Program-made: the position numbers and the translations under genes
The notes under the pieces: generated by a model
Database searches by the model: none
Told to the model about the DNA's origin: nothing
What the model saw: the letters and a program-made list of their open reading frames with translations, nothing else
Shown here: positions 44,491-55,659 of the stretch, one piece after another
How the letters are laid out: each line of letters begins with the position of its first letter
How positions within the stretch are numbered: position 1 is the first letter of the stretch
Source of the DNA: Ryuthela nishihirai
Taxonomy: Eukaryota; Arthropoda; Arachnida; Araneae; Heptathelidae
NCBI GenBank assembly: GCA_038380435.1
Contig: JAWZYU010000005.1
Location: 34,432,001-34,496,000 of the forward strand
Length of the DNA stretch: 64,000 bases
Direction of reading: 5' to 3'

Positions 44491-44644
44491 GCCCCTCCCA
44501 AATCGTTTCCTGAATTTCTTGTGTTTTGATTGCACTATCGTATTTTAATTATTATGATTATTATCAAAGTAAAATGCTCATTTTTCAGTAATAGCACGCA
44601 AAAATCAAAAAAAACCTTCGTAATTACAGAGGTCATTTCAAGTA

Positions 44645-44851
44645 CAGTTGCTTAAAAGAGTATCCGAACACTATGGTTGATTACAGAATTCAGAAAAAAT
44701 ATCTGGCAACTTTTTTTAGAAATTATTGATCTGGCAACCTTCGTGTCACGTGACACGGTTGCCAGATCACTAATTTCTAAAAAAAGTTGCCAGATATTTT
44801 TCCTGAATTCTATAATCAACCATAGTGTTCGGATACTTTTTTGAGCGACTG
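44645..44851. mobile_element. Palindromic MITE copy (207 bp)
   Basis: Same family as 28960-29175; TA at 44643-44644 and 44852-44853. Left terminus diverged (cagttgcttaaaagag). Central cacgtg kept; one arm is shortened. Confidence 0.9.
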
Positions 44852-45256
44852 TACATACCATAAGGGCCCGTAAATATTGTTCTGTTTAGGAGGGCTGGAT
44901 CGCTATAGTTCTAAATGTGCTATTGTGTAGGTGGATGTGTCAGCTCATCAGTGTTGACGGGAAAAGAGAAGAAAAGGTATTTCACTTCTTTTGGGCTTTG
45001 AAAAATTAATTTACTACGCATTGATCAATAAGAAATATAAATGACGAAAACCAGAATTGTGCTTTTGCAGTCTCTCCGATGAAATCCATTGTTTGGTTTT
45101 GCTTCCAAAACCTTTTCGGACATGTGTGAGTTTTTATGTTAAAAATTGTAATTAACTGTCTTGACGAAAGACTCCCAGGTTCAGCAATTCATTAATGGCA
45201 GTTTTGTGGGGGTTTTATTAGCACATCTTTAATACTTTCTTGATCTGTTCATTTCA

Positions 45257-45632
45257 TGGGCGGGGGTGGCTCAGTCGGTAGCGCGGCAGGCTCGTAATCT
45301 GTAGTTCCCAGGTTCGAGTCCCAGCTGGGTCAGCGTTGAGATTTATCTGCGCAAAATTCCCTGCCCACGGTCAGTAGGGGACACTGATGGGCTTGGAAAG
45401 GCCACCGTCCGTCGGATGGGACGTTAAGCCGTGGCCCCGTGTGCTGGAGAGCCATACCCTGTGCACGTTAAAGAACACGCTGTGATGGCCTTGACGGGAG
45501 GTTACCATCTGTCTCCCAACAGCTGTTCAAGTGGGTCCCCTCCCCCAACCTTCTCTGAGCCTTCGGGGTCGTTGTGACCTGGCCATTTAGCCCATGGTGT
45601 GCAAAAAAGTGCCGCTCAGAGGTAAAACAACC
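45257..45632 (+). mobile_element. SINE A copy, full length
   Basis: Best plus-strand example: gcgggggtggctcagtcggt A box region, gctcgtaatctgtagttccc, B box ggttcgagtccc, full body, end gccgctcagaggtaaaacaa. Perfect 12-bp duplication ctgttcatttca at 45245-45256 and 45633-45644. Confidence 0.93.
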
Positions 45633-45847
45633 CTGTTCATTTCAAGCGCCGTGAGGCAAAAAAGCTGAAATATTTAGTTCAATCTTTGTTATCACTACAT
45701 GATTGGTCGTTTTGGAGGAAGAGATCCAGTTGCCACTTCCTAAAGAAATTGATCTGAAAATTAAATTTTGATGAATAATATAGGTGTACTAAAAATTATT
45801 ATCGCTTATAAAAAATAATATACTTTTTTTGAAAGCTAAAAATTATA

Positions 45848-45945
45848 TCCTTTTTTGAGCGACTGTACACTGAAAGATATCAATACTAAGATCACAAGTT
45901 GAGGTATAGAGAGTGATATTTGAGACTCCCAACGACTGATCTTTT
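45848..45945. repeat. Duplicated MITE end plus flank, copy 1
   Basis: cttttttgagcgactgtaca followed by ctgaaagatatcaatactaa and on to aacgactgatctt is repeated at 46236-46329 with few changes. Here only the last ~17 bp of the palindromic MITE are present. Confidence 0.85.
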
Positions 45946-46034
45946 AACGGAATGCAATATTTTTTGTACGTTTCTTTTGTTTTCGGAAGCATTTCGAGTG
46001 TATATATTTATTAGTATAAAAATAAAAATCAATA

Positions 46035-46250
46035 CAGTAGCTCAAAAAAGTATCCGAACACTATGGTTGATTAAAGAATTCAGAAAAAATATCTGGCAAC
46101 GATTTTTTTTAGAAATTAGTGATCTGACAACCTTCCTGTCACATGACACGAAGGTTGCCAGATCTCAAATTTCTAAAAAAAAACGTTGCCAGATATTTTT
46201 TCTGAATTCTTTAATCAACCATAGTGTTCGGATACTTTTTTCAGCGACTG
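46035..46250. mobile_element. Palindromic MITE copy (216 bp)
   Basis: TA at 46033-46034 and 46251-46252; left end cagtagctcaaaaaagtatc. Same length as the nested copy at 28960. Its right flank duplicates 45868-45945. Confidence 0.92.
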
Positions 46251-46329
46251 TACACTGAAAGATATCAATACTAAGCTCACAAGTTGTGGTATAGAGATTG
46301 ATATTTGAGACTCGCAACGACTGATCTTG

Positions 46330-47370
46330 TTTTAAATTCAAAGTTTCTCTTCATTGCTATGGTGACTTGTAACCAGAGTGGTTTGATTCTCTTGAATGTA
46401 AAAAATATCAACGTTCAATACGTTTGCATGCATAGAAAATTCCACTAGAATTTCGTGTATTTAGTTGTCACATTAAAAAACGAAATTCAGTTAATTTTAA
46501 TACCTTTTTCCGCTTTTGTTTTCACCTCTCTCCATTTTCCTCCATTCGCTTTCTGAGGCGACACAGAAAGAGAAATGTCCCCCGAAGATGGTTTCAGATG
46601 CGGCGGGCGATTTCATCCCTCACCTCTGCCCATTCTGATAACGACATCGGATTGGCGAGAGCAAAGGCGTTGCTTAAATTTCAACCTCTCTGTGAGCGAC
46701 AAGAAGCTCAGTTAGCTTGCTCTGCTGTCTCTTGCATCGATCGATCCTCCTCTGAAGGTGATCCCTCTTTCCTCTTGTCAGATCTTCAGCATCTTTACCT
46801 CTACATCACATGACACAAATAGAGCGATGTTTGGAAAGGTTACATCGTGAAAGAAAAAGATCATCCTAAAAAGAATGAATGGTTATAAATTAATAATTAG
46901 GTTCAAAAATCAGTTGAAATATAATCTTAATTACATGATCGTCAGTTTATCTCACGAGAAACATATTTTCTCATTGTATTGCTCATCGCGCCATCTTTTG
47001 GATGATACTGAAAGCACGTGGTTTCTGTCTGTTTATATTCCGATAGAGGGAATTAAAATTAATAAAATTTTTGAAGTGAAGTAATATTTTAGGCAGCGTT
47101 TTTTTAATATTCTTAATTAATATCTCATGAACGGAAAATTTTGCAAGAAAATTTAAAATTTTCGTGGAGGAAAAAATTGTAATGAACATTAATTTATGTT
47201 TCTTATTCTTATACCTAACTTTGAACATTAGTGGAGGACTTTTGTGCATGGTGGGTTCAAGATCTGCGAGCTTCATGTATTTTTTGATACAAAGGCCACA
47301 AGTTTAGAATGTTGAAACTCCAACCGTATGATAAAAATGCAAATAAAAGTGATCGTAGTATTAACATTTT
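46330..47370. other. Unassigned; slightly GC-richer segment 46540-46810
   Basis: 46540-46810 has more even base composition and a 71-codon open frame (46598-46813), but no motif, no splice evidence and no match to a family known to me. The remainder is AT-rich. Confidence 0.3.
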
Positions 47371-47374
47371 AAAA

Positions 47375-47756
47375 GGTTGGGTTGTTTTACCTCTGAGCGG
47401 CACTTTTTTGCACACCATGGGCTAAATGGGTAGGTCACATGGACCCCGAAGGCTCAGAGAAGGTTCGGGGAGGGGACCCACTGGAACAGCTGTGGAGACA
47501 GATGGTAGCCTCCCGTCAAGGCCATCCAGCGTGTTCTTTAACGTGCAGAGGGTATGTCTCTCCCGCACACGGGGCCACGGCTTAATGTCCCATCCGACGG
47601 ACGACGGTCTTTCCAAGCCCATCGGTGTCCCCTACTGACCGTGGGCAGGGCGGGGAATTTTTGTGGAGATAAATCTCAACGCTGACGCAGCTAGGACTCG
47701 AACCCGGGAACTACAGATTACGAGGCTGGCGCGCTACCATCTGAGCCACCCCGCCT
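47375..47756 (-). mobile_element. SINE A copy, full length
   Basis: Minus orientation, full head (ctaccatctgagccaccccg), tail ggttgggttgttttacctct. Flanking duplication is imperfect (attttaa-type). Confidence 0.85.
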
Positions 47757-48042
47757 CAATATTTTAATACTATGACATTTATATTTAGTACAATATACAA
47801 TTCACGAAACATAAGTAATAACGAAACCATATTTAATGAGAGTGCAACTCGTTTTCTTGCACTCTTTAAGCGGCATTCAATGTTTAAAGTGGTGTTGGGT
47901 AAAAGAGCTAAAGGGATATTGTCGAGCAATCTGAAAGTGAATTAAATGGTCTAAAAGAGTCTGCCTTCTGTGGACCTTCATACTTGCATACACCATAATC
48001 CCGTCCTGCTTGGACTCGAATCCACGATCTCCTGATGAGATA

Positions 48043-48136
48043 CAGTCGCTCAAAAAAGTATCCGAACACTAAGGTTGATTACAGAATTCAAAAAAAATAT
48101 CTGGGAAACGATTTTTTTAGAAATTAGTGATCTGGA
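48043..48136. mobile_element. Half of a palindromic MITE
   Basis: Left half only: cagtcgctcaaaaaagtatc to ttagtgatctgg, preceded by TA. It stops just before the centre of the palindrome, as if the central hairpin broke or was deleted. Confidence 0.85.
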
Positions 48137-48420
48137 TCGAGATCTCTTCTATTGTTGATGTTGTTTAATTCACCAGAATCCGTTGTCATTTGACTGACTA
48201 TACTTGAAGGCGCTATTGTTAGAGTACTTGCTATCTATATGCACAAGACTCGATCCATCTCGGAGGGTTTTTTTTTTTTCAATAAGTATCATTTTAACAT
48301 GCACTGTTAAGAAGTATTAACAAGCACATGGTATAAATTATTACTACCTACAGTGGCGGCTCGTCGTTGGGGGCCAGAGGTGCCGGACCAACCAAAGTTT
48401 CTGTAATATACATTTTTTAA

Positions 48421-48629
48421 TTTTTATTTTTTTAAATTAAATACCACTTCAAGCAGCTGCTTGCCACAGAGGTCTGACAGGAGCCTGTCAGTTTATATGC
48501 CATAGTAGAAGATCTGAAAGGATGGCAGGACCTCAGCAGAAAAACGACACACATCCATGCCTTAACCCGGGGCTCGAACCCGGTTCCATTAGATCAATAG
48601 CCAAGCGTGCTAACCACTCGGCCACCCGA
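48421..48629 (-). mobile_element. SINE B copy, full length
   Basis: Minus orientation: A/T-rich tail, core ttcaagcagctgcttgccac, body, complete head ending gctaaccactcggccacccg. Confidence 0.87.
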
Positions 48630-49325
48630 ATTGGAATATGTAATAAAAATAATATTTTACATGGATATTTACTCTCTAAAATACCTTGCCCGTTTTATTT
48701 CATTTCAATAAGCATTTAGTGAAGTAACGCACTTGAAACTGTCTTGCGCACCATAATTATCAACGCGAAATATTACGAGAAAGTTTGAAGTAAGCTTAAG
48801 TAGCCCCCCCAGAGGCTAAATTCTCGAATCCTTTTCTGAACTAAATTCTCCCCCCGCCATCCCACCCTGAAACTAAATCCTGGGATACGTGCCGCACATA
48901 AGCCTCAATATATATATATGGAAATTTTATTACACGCACATACACTGGTTTCCATAAATTAAGGAAAACTCAGAAAAAATTATAATAAACAAAAATCTAT
49001 ATGAATGATTTTAATGAAATGTGATGAAAACATGAATTACTGGTTTCAGAATGGCATAAAATATTTTACACTAGAAACATTTTTTTCAAAAAATAACACT
49101 TACAGGAATTTGTCCAAAAATGAGCTGTCAGAATGCAATGGGCAAAGTTCTTTAATAAGTAATGTGGTCACCCCTTACAGCAATGCGGGGACGACAGCGA
49201 TGTCCCATACTTTTTATGATGTGAATTAGCTCAGTAGGGAATAACGACCATATTTCCTTTAAAGTAGTAATAAGCTCTGGCTTTGTTTCAGGTGGCAGGT
49301 TGAGGGCAGTAACGTCTCCCTAGAG

Positions 49326-49524
49326 TAGGGGTTCTCAACGTGGGGTACGCTGTAAAACTTTTGGGAGTACGCCGTGAGAGCTCAAAAGTCGCTAGATCTA
49401 GTAACAAAGTAAAAATAACCATTGCTACACTATAACTATGGTTTTTTCTATTTATACAAGGGGTACACCAGTTACATTCACATTCCTAGGAGGTACGTGA
49501 AGCATAAAAGGTTGAGAACCACTG
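49326..49524. mobile_element. hAT MITE, 199 bp, 8-bp duplication
   Basis: TIRs taggggttctcaacgtgggg and ...aaggttgagaaccactg (imperfect). Target duplication ccctagag (49318-49325) / ccccagag (49525-49532). Second family member at 56747-56926, opposite orientation. Confidence 0.88.
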
Positions 49525-49783
49525 CCCCAGAGCATCCCACACATGCACAATCGGATTTAGGTCGGGAGATCGAGCTGGCCACTCCATGCGCATAATGGTG
49601 TCCTCTTGAAGGTATTGTTCCGTTTGTCGAGTTCTGTGTGGACGAGCGTTGTCTTGTAAGATGAATGTTTCACCTATTACACCAGCGTAAGGACGTACAT
49701 AAGGGTCCAGGGTGTCATCTCTATACTTTGAGCATTGAGGTTCCCACTCGTCAACACATAAAGGTCTGTGCATCCACCTAAGG

Positions 49784-50229
49784 CAGTGTCTCGCAAACTT
49801 TTTTACTCTGCGGCACACCGAATCTAATTTTTTTCCGCGGCACACTGAATCTAATTTTTTTTCCGCGGCACACCTAAAAAAGAATAAAAGCAAACTCTAT
49901 ATAATCGTCATTATATTTGCCCTTTGTTGAAGTCATCAGCCTGGTTTTACTTGAAGATTTGCTCTCGTTCTTTAATTCATAACTCGGTGTTTGTTTTAAA
50001 TATTGGTCCATTCTATGGCTTGAAATAATCAAAAATTAATTCCAAAATTTGGAAAAAGCTTGATAAATACTTACAAGATCCCAATTGATAAAATCTGAAA
50101 GTTTTTTATTAAAGCACGTCGGTAACACAAGTCATGTCAAAATGAAATATTTGGAATATCTAGTGTCAATTTGAAAACCTCTCGCGGCACACTTGGAATC
50201 TCCCGCGACACACAGTTTGCGAGACACTG
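49784..50229. mobile_element. hAT MITE, 446 bp, perfect 8-bp duplication
   Basis: TIRs CAGTGTCTCGCAAACTTTTT and ...acagtttgcgagacactg; duplication ACCTAAGG at 49776-49783 and 50230-50237. Internal gcggcacac repeats lie near both ends (tttttttccgcggcacac occurs twice at 49828-49872). No coding content. Confidence 0.93.
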
Positions 50230-51173
50230 ACCTAAGGAAATGCCACCCCAAACACACACGCTACCTCCGCCGTAACTGTCTCTTTGGCGGATGTTACTGG
50301 GATGATAGCGGGTACCTTGTTCTCTTCATATCAAACATGTCCGGAATCACTCTGCAAACATTATCTGGACTCATCTGTGAAGAGTACAGATCTTCATTGC
50401 TCTTCTGTCCCATGCGTGCCCAATTCAACCGCTATCTCCTCTAGCGTGACGGGTATACAAATTGGTGGCCTTCTAGCGTACACACCTCCCTCATGAAGCC
50501 TTATACGCACTTTAGAAGCTGATACAGCCCTCATAGTGGCTGCTGCAAGAGAGGATCGCAGTTGAGAGGGAGTAGACGTCCTGATCCTTCGTGCTGTTAA
50601 TCGCAGATATCGGTCTTGTACAAGCGGTCGTAACTCTAGCCCCTCCTCAGCTAAACCTCCGAGACGCGGAATCCGTGCTTAAGAAATTGATTCCACAGTC
50701 TATGGACCACAGAAGGAATCACATTCAGCCATCGTGCCACGTCTGACTGACTTTGGCCTGCTTCGAGCCGGCCAATAGCTCTCCACCGCAGTTAATTTGG
50801 CAAATGATGTCTCGAGGTCATTCCTAAAAAATGGCTATTTCGAATTTCTTTACTCACACTTACAACACATAATAACGATCCACTCCAAAACACCCGTTTT
50901 TATGCCGCTATCCGATTACGCAAATTGACGCAATCCAGACTAATTTGCATACGATATGCTCACTCGGCATTACTGGTTACATGAACAAGTTTGGTGAGGA
51001 TCGCACAATTTGTTTGGTGAATTCTCGCGATATTTCTCATTTTTCCTTAATTTACGCAACAAGGGTACATATGTTCTTTCCCTATTCAATCGTTGTTCCT
51101 CTTTTCGCCGAGGACAGAATTGGGGTTAGCGGCGACAAAAATCGCCGAAGTTGTGCACTACCTCTTAATAATT

Positions 51174-51216
51174 GCGGTGGGGGGCGGGTACCGAAGTACC
51201 AGCCCCCCACCACAAT
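51174..51216 (-). other. GC-rich stem-loop with a ttcg loop
   Basis: On the minus strand ggtggggggctggtac-ttcg-gtacccgccccccacc folds into a ~16-bp stem with one mismatch. Position is ~110 bp right of the Tc1-like element. Same loop style as 23009-23055. Confidence 0.85.
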
Positions 51217-51424
51217 AAAAACATATTACCTCAAGTAAAAGGAACGGGGATGGTTTCACAAGCTAACTATGTATTAGATCACTGTTACGCTGTAAATGAA
51301 TCATGAGTATGACCTCATGTCATGAGTGATGTGAGGTTAGAGCCCCTGACATGCTATTAAGGGGTCTTGGGTTCGAATTCCACCAGACTCAAGACAATTT
51401 TTTTCTCAGTACTCATAATACTTG

Positions 51425-51890
51425 TGTTCGAGTTCCACCTGGGGTTGTAAGATCGTTGCCCTCGATCAGTAGGGGACACCGATGGGCTTGGGAAGACCGC
51501 CGTCCTTCTGATGAGATATTAAGCCGCGGTCCCTGTGTGTAGGAGAGCCATACCCTGTGCACGTTATTAAGCACGTTGGATGGCCTTGACAGAAGGCTCC
51601 CATCTGTCTCCTAACAGTTGTTCAGAGGGTCTCCTTCCCCAACCTACTCTGAGCCCTCGGGGTTGTTTTGACTTGGTCATTTAGCCCATTGTGTACAAAA
51701 ATTTGGTGGGCAGAGGTAAAACAACCCAACCCAATCCATACCCTGTGCAAGTTAAATAACACGCTGGATGGCCTTGATGGGAGGCTACCATCTGTCTCCT
51801 AACAGTTGTCCAGTGAATACACTTCCCAAATTTTCTCTGAGCCCTTAGGATACGTGTGACTTAGCCAAGGGGCTGAGCAAACGTTGCGCC
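51425..51890 (+). mobile_element. SINE A, two degenerate partial copies in tandem
   Basis: 51425-51735 is a body with cagtaggggacaccgatggg, aggagagccataccctgtgc and the tail gcagaggtaaaacaacccaa. 51737-51890 repeats the segment from ataccctgtgcaagttaaat onward and fades at gacttagccaagg. Confidence 0.75.
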
Positions 51891-52043
51891 CTTAAGCAAA
51901 GAAATGGACATAGGTACATCACATACTCGCGACAGGGACACTAGAATCAATCGCAAGTATCAGCTTGAACTTGATAGATGTTGTGTGGATTCCAGACAAA
52001 CCTCGCATGGAAACATCAAAACTTGAGCAATGTAAAGTATAAA

Positions 52044-52112
52044 TAAATAAATAAATACCCCCTCAAGCAGCTGCTTGCCACAGAGGTCTGACAGGAGTCT
52101 GTCAGTTTACAT
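52044..52112 (-). mobile_element. SINE B 3' fragment
   Basis: (aaat)n tail, core and start of body (gacaggagtctgtcagttta), then ends. Minus orientation. Confidence 0.8.
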
Positions 52113-52149
52113 ATGCTGACGCATTAATTTCTCTATCAAGGTACACTGT

Positions 52150-52290
52150 TGATAAGGGGGTAGAGGTGCCTCTATTGGTAGCGTGCCAGGCTTGTAATCT
52201 GCAATTTCCAGGTGTGAGTCCCAGCTAGGCCAGCATTGAGATTTACCTCCTCAAAACTCCCCGACCTCCGTCAGTCTCAAGGAAGAAAGT
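52150..52290 (+). mobile_element. SINE A head fragment
   Basis: tRNA-like head tgcctctattggtagcgtgc with caggtgtgagtcccagctag, then the start of the body; truncated at ~52285. Confidence 0.72.
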
Positions 52291-52364
52291 CGGATTCTGA
52301 TGAGGAGGTACAATGTTTGAGTTCTTTCAAACAACAACCAAAATCGTTTTACGAACAGGGTTGG

Positions 52365-52625
52365 GGCGGGGGTGGCTCAGTCAGTAGCGAGTCAGGCTTG
52401 TAATCTGCAGTTCCCAGTTTTGAGTCCCAGCTGGGTCAGCATTGAGATTTGTCTCCGCAAAACTCTCCGCTCTGCCATGGTCAGTAACTGTCCAACCGAT
52501 AGGCTTGGACAGTTGGGACACCAACGTCCGTCGAATGGGACGTTAAGCCGTGGCCACGTGTGCGGGAGAGACACATCCTGCGCACGTTAAAGAATGCGGT
52601 GGATGGCCTTGACGGGAGGCTCACA
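52365..52625 (+). mobile_element. SINE A, 3'-truncated copy
   Basis: Head gggggtggctcagtcagtag, body to gatggccttgacgggaggct, then stops; followed by SINE B-like tail fragments. Confidence 0.8.
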
Positions 52626-52634
52626 GATCTTCTC

Positions 52635-53110
52635 TTCAATAAATAAAAACAAATATCTCCTCAAGCAGCTGCTGGATTTAACTGTTAAATAAGTAAAAAC
52701 TAATTTCTCCTAAAATTTCCCAAGCTTTTGTCTCGGCAAAAGAAGAGAAAGAGAAACATTTTCTCCTCTGTTTAATAAATAAAACTAATTTCTCCTGGAG
52801 CAGCTGCTTGCCACAGAGGTACACACATTTTCGTGTCAGTCTTTCAAACCTATGTTGCACATTGTAGTTTCCTTTCATTTCATTGAAAAATAATTTCTCA
52901 TGCTTTTGTCTCGGCAAAAGAAAAAAGAACAGTTTCGGGAAAGTCATCTCTCTGATTCACACCTGATATATCATTATAATGTGGTGAAGATCTGTGAAGA
53001 TCTGTGAGGAAGACGAGAGCGCAGTGGAAAAAACACAAGAAATATCCATACCTTATCCGGACTCGAACCCAGGTGCCGTTTCATCATAGCTGAGAGCGTT
53101 AACCACATGT
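52635..53110 (-). mobile_element. SINE B fragments mixed with a duplicated local module
   Basis: Core-like pieces occur at 52635-52675 (tcctcaagcagctgctgg) and 52785-52822 (gagcagctgcttgccacaga). 52985-53105 is a diverged body and head (actcgaacccaggtgccg). Between them cttttgtctcggcaaaag, itself a palindrome, occurs at about 52722 and 52903, and a relative at 53428. Confidence 0.6.
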
Positions 53111-53197
53111 TTTATTTCCGACTTGTCGACTTTTCATTTGAACGATCCTTAAAACATATCAAAATACAAAGAAGGAGCACGCGTTTGTCATTTGTTC

Positions 53198-53391
53198 TTT
53201 AAATAAATACCCCCTCAAGCAGCTGCTTGCCACAGAGGTCTGATAGGAGCTTGTCAGTTTATATGCCATAGTAGAAGGTCTGTGAGGATGGCAGGCCCTC
53301 AGCAGAAAAACGGCACAAACAGCCATGCCCGGGGCTCGAACCCAGGTCCCTTAGATCAGTAGCCAAGCGCGATAACCACTCGGCCATGGGA
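53198..53391 (-). mobile_element. SINE B copy, full length
   Basis: Minus orientation with complete head. Perfect 12-bp duplication tgtcatttgttc at 53186-53197 and 53392-53403. Confidence 0.92.
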
Positions 53392-53549
53392 TGTCATTTG
53401 TTCGTTAGTTTTGTTGAATCTCTCACGCTTTTGTCTCTGCAAAAAGGGAAAAGTCAACCAAATCAAGGGTTAAATTTAAAAAGGAAAAAACGTTTTCGGT
53501 AAAGCTATCTCTCTGATTCATCAATGACATTTATCTCCTTTGCGATATG

Positions 53550-54060
53550 TCCCTCATAAATCAACACCACGTGGTTCTTTGTCGTCCCCGATCTTCTGTT
53601 TCCTCCCTGATTCCTGCGACATAGTGGGCACCGGGGAACGCACGTGCGCGGAGTTGTTCCGTCTCTCAACAACCATGTGTATTACATGCGTAATGAACTC
53701 GATATTAGCCCTTCCCTAACGCCCCTTCCTCTGCGCGTGCAGCACAGAAACCCCAATCGTCCATCCCCGTACCCCACATTCTACCCGCGGTTGCAAACAG
53801 CTCACGCCCGTCGCACAGACCGAGGAGGCTGCATTAATTAGACTTACGCACCCCCGGTCTTCCCCGGAGCTTTACGCAGGCAACGCGACACGTGGATCCG
53901 TTGTCCCAGCAACGGGGATCACCAACCAGGTTTTAATAAAAGTCGCAGCAGGGCGCTGCCTGTCAACTGACAAAGCTACGGCTGTGTGGATGTTGGAGGC
54001 AGGAACCTGCTTCGCGGAGGGACAGACGACAGAGTGCGATGAATATTTGGGAGGCCCTGA
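53550..54060 (+). promoter_or_regulatory. GC-richer promoter-like block
   Basis: Raised G+C with E-box-type cacgtg sites (about 53571, 53641, 53890). A TATA-like tttaataaaag at 53932-53942 lies ~30 bp before a tcaactgac initiator-like sequence (~53969). The first ATG downstream (54039) opens a 107-codon frame (54039-54362). That frame becomes Phe/Leu-rich over T-runs and matches nothing known, so I do not call it a gene. Donor-like sites (aag|gtgttt near 54100) would allow a short first exon. Could also be fortuitous. Confidence 0.3.
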
Positions 54061-54486
54061 GAGTACACTGGGCTTCGCTGAGGTTTCATGTGATGGAAAA
54101 GGTGTTTTGCAGTTTGTTCACTGCCTTTGGCGGTGTTTTTGTTGAGAAATGTTGTTTAGTGTTTTTTTTTTTTATCGGGTTGTCAAGCGGATTTAAATGT
54201 TTTTCTTCTACTTTTTCTTTTTCTGTGCTTTTTTTTTCCTTAGTGATCTTTATTGTTATGCTGATTCATGAAAAACCGTTTTTTTTCCTTGTCTATAGAA
54301 CAGTGACGTCTTGGTTCTGGTTTTCAAAGCTGCCCCCTGTGATAGTGCGAGGAACGAAATAATTGAACAGCATCTACTGAATAAATTGAAGAAACTTCTC
54401 GTCGTTTTTGTGCAACTGTCAAGAAAGTATCGCTCTCAGCTTAACGTCGATATCAATTTTAGAAGAAAAATTGTCCCGGGCAGGGT

Positions 54487-54556
54487 AAGAGATGAACCCC
54501 GACCTCTCGATAACATATCAGGTGCTCTGACCACTGAGCTACTGGCTTCCGATCAA
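54487..54556 (-). repeat. tRNA-like sequence (SINE head or relic)
   Basis: Minus strand: gccagtagctcagtggtcag (A box), gagcacctgata, and gaggtcggggttcatctc (B-box-like). It lacks a good acceptor stem. Different from the heads of SINE A and B. Confidence 0.5.
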
Positions 54557-54755
54557 GATCTCCTCCAATTGATGCTATGAATCTTCTCTCTACAGTACAA
54601 AATTTTCTGTGTTCTCATGAAAGCATTGTCCCAGCTGCTCACAACAGCCTCAAGAAGACTTTATGATTGACATTGACGTAAAACTAAGAATAATACCTTC
54701 CTTGACAACAGCATCTACGTTTGGCTGATCGACTGCAACAGAATTATGGAACAGG

Positions 54756-55132
54756 GTTGTTTTACCTCTGAGCGACACTTTTTTGCACACCATGGACTAA
54801 ATGACCAGGTCACAAGGACCTCGAAGGTTCAGAGAAGTTTGGGGGAGGGGAATCACCTCAACAGCTGTTAGGAGACAGATGGTAGCCTTCCGTTAAGGCC
54901 ATCCAGTGTTTCTTTAACGTGTACAGGGTATGGCTCTCCCGCACACGGGGCACGGCTTAATGTCCCATCCGACGGATGGTGGCCTTTCCAAGCCCATTGG
55001 TGTCCCCTACTGACCGTGAGCAGGGCGGGGAGTTTTGCGGAGATAAATCTCAACGCTGACCCGGCTGGGACTCGAATCTGGGAACTGCAGATTACGAGAC
55101 TGGCGCGCTACCGACTGAACCACTTCCGCCCC
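54756..55132 (-). mobile_element. SINE A copy, full length
   Basis: Minus orientation; 11-bp duplication tatggaacagg at 54745-54755 and 55133-55143. Head ends ctgaaccacttccgcccc, diverged. Confidence 0.9.
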
Positions 55133-55144
55133 TATGGAACAGGA

Positions 55145-55650
55145 ATTGACATCAACAGATCACCAGTCACAAGATTTGCTTATGGCTGGAGAAGGGAAAG
55201 GCTGCAGAGGAAAACAATAAAAAAATATGACAAGTTTTTCCACGTAAACACAGAGAAAAATATCAGAACATATATCGGCTCGGGCGAATATTGTAATCTC
55301 GTTTTCAAAGGGAATGAAGTTTCCCATTTGCCAATTTTTTCACACCTAAAAGTTTCAAATTGAGCAAATAGATGATTGGAAAGATGCAATTAAAAATATT
55401 GCATTAGTATTTATCAATTAATATAAAAATAAAATTTTTTCTTTCATTCCTTAAAATGAATAAAGTTGCTTTTCCCACATCACTATGAGAAAAGGGGTCA
55501 GGTTGTTGATGTCAATGGAATATCTCTTGACATTCTAGCACTGATGTTTTAAATTTTGTGGTAGAAAATTTTGTTTTAACGAAATTTTGGGGTGAAGCGT
55601 GATGATCAAGATATTTGAATTGGCCACAATAAATTGCCCCTTCTTTTAAT
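55145..55650. other. Unassigned AT-rich stretch
   Basis: No gene or known repeat seen; open frames at 55180-55389 are short and unsupported. Confidence 0.4.
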
Positions 55651-55659
55651 TCCGATACC

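Larger units (their letters stand above)
49130..50830 (-). pseudogene. Tc1-like transposase pseudogene, interrupted
   Basis: Minus strand, right to left. WRAIGRLEAGQSQSDVARWL (HTH region, ~50790-50735) and NVIPSVVHRLWNQF follow one another. Broken middle parts lie at 50640-50240. DDTLDPYVRPYAGVIGETFI, then LQDNARPHRTRQTEQYLQE (second catalytic Asp), lie between the two hAT inserts (~49720-49620). WPARSPDLNPIVHVWDALG lies near 49580-49535, where the usual PIEH reads PIVH, so the third catalytic acid is Val. Frameshifts, a stop in the HTH and two insertions kill the gene. Confidence 0.85.
48943..51065 (-). mobile_element. Tc1-like element carrying two hAT MITEs
   Basis: Left end CACTGGTTTCCATAAATTAA; right end complement gives CCCTTGTTGCGTAAATTAAG; both share taaattaaggaaaa. 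TA at 48941-48942 and 51066-51067. Two foreign inserts (49326-49524 and 49784-50229) account for ~645 bp plus duplications; the remainder (~1.46 kb) fits a Tc1-type transposon. Confidence 0.86.

Noticed and set aside
45257..45330. A functional tRNA gene
   Set aside because: The tRNA-like sequence is the head of SINE A: it continues into the SINE body, the whole has a 12-bp target duplication, and many copies exist.
54039..54362. Secreted or membrane protein gene downstream of the promoter-like block
   Set aside because: The hydrophobic stretch comes from T-runs; no signal-peptide layout with a clear cleavage site and no known family.
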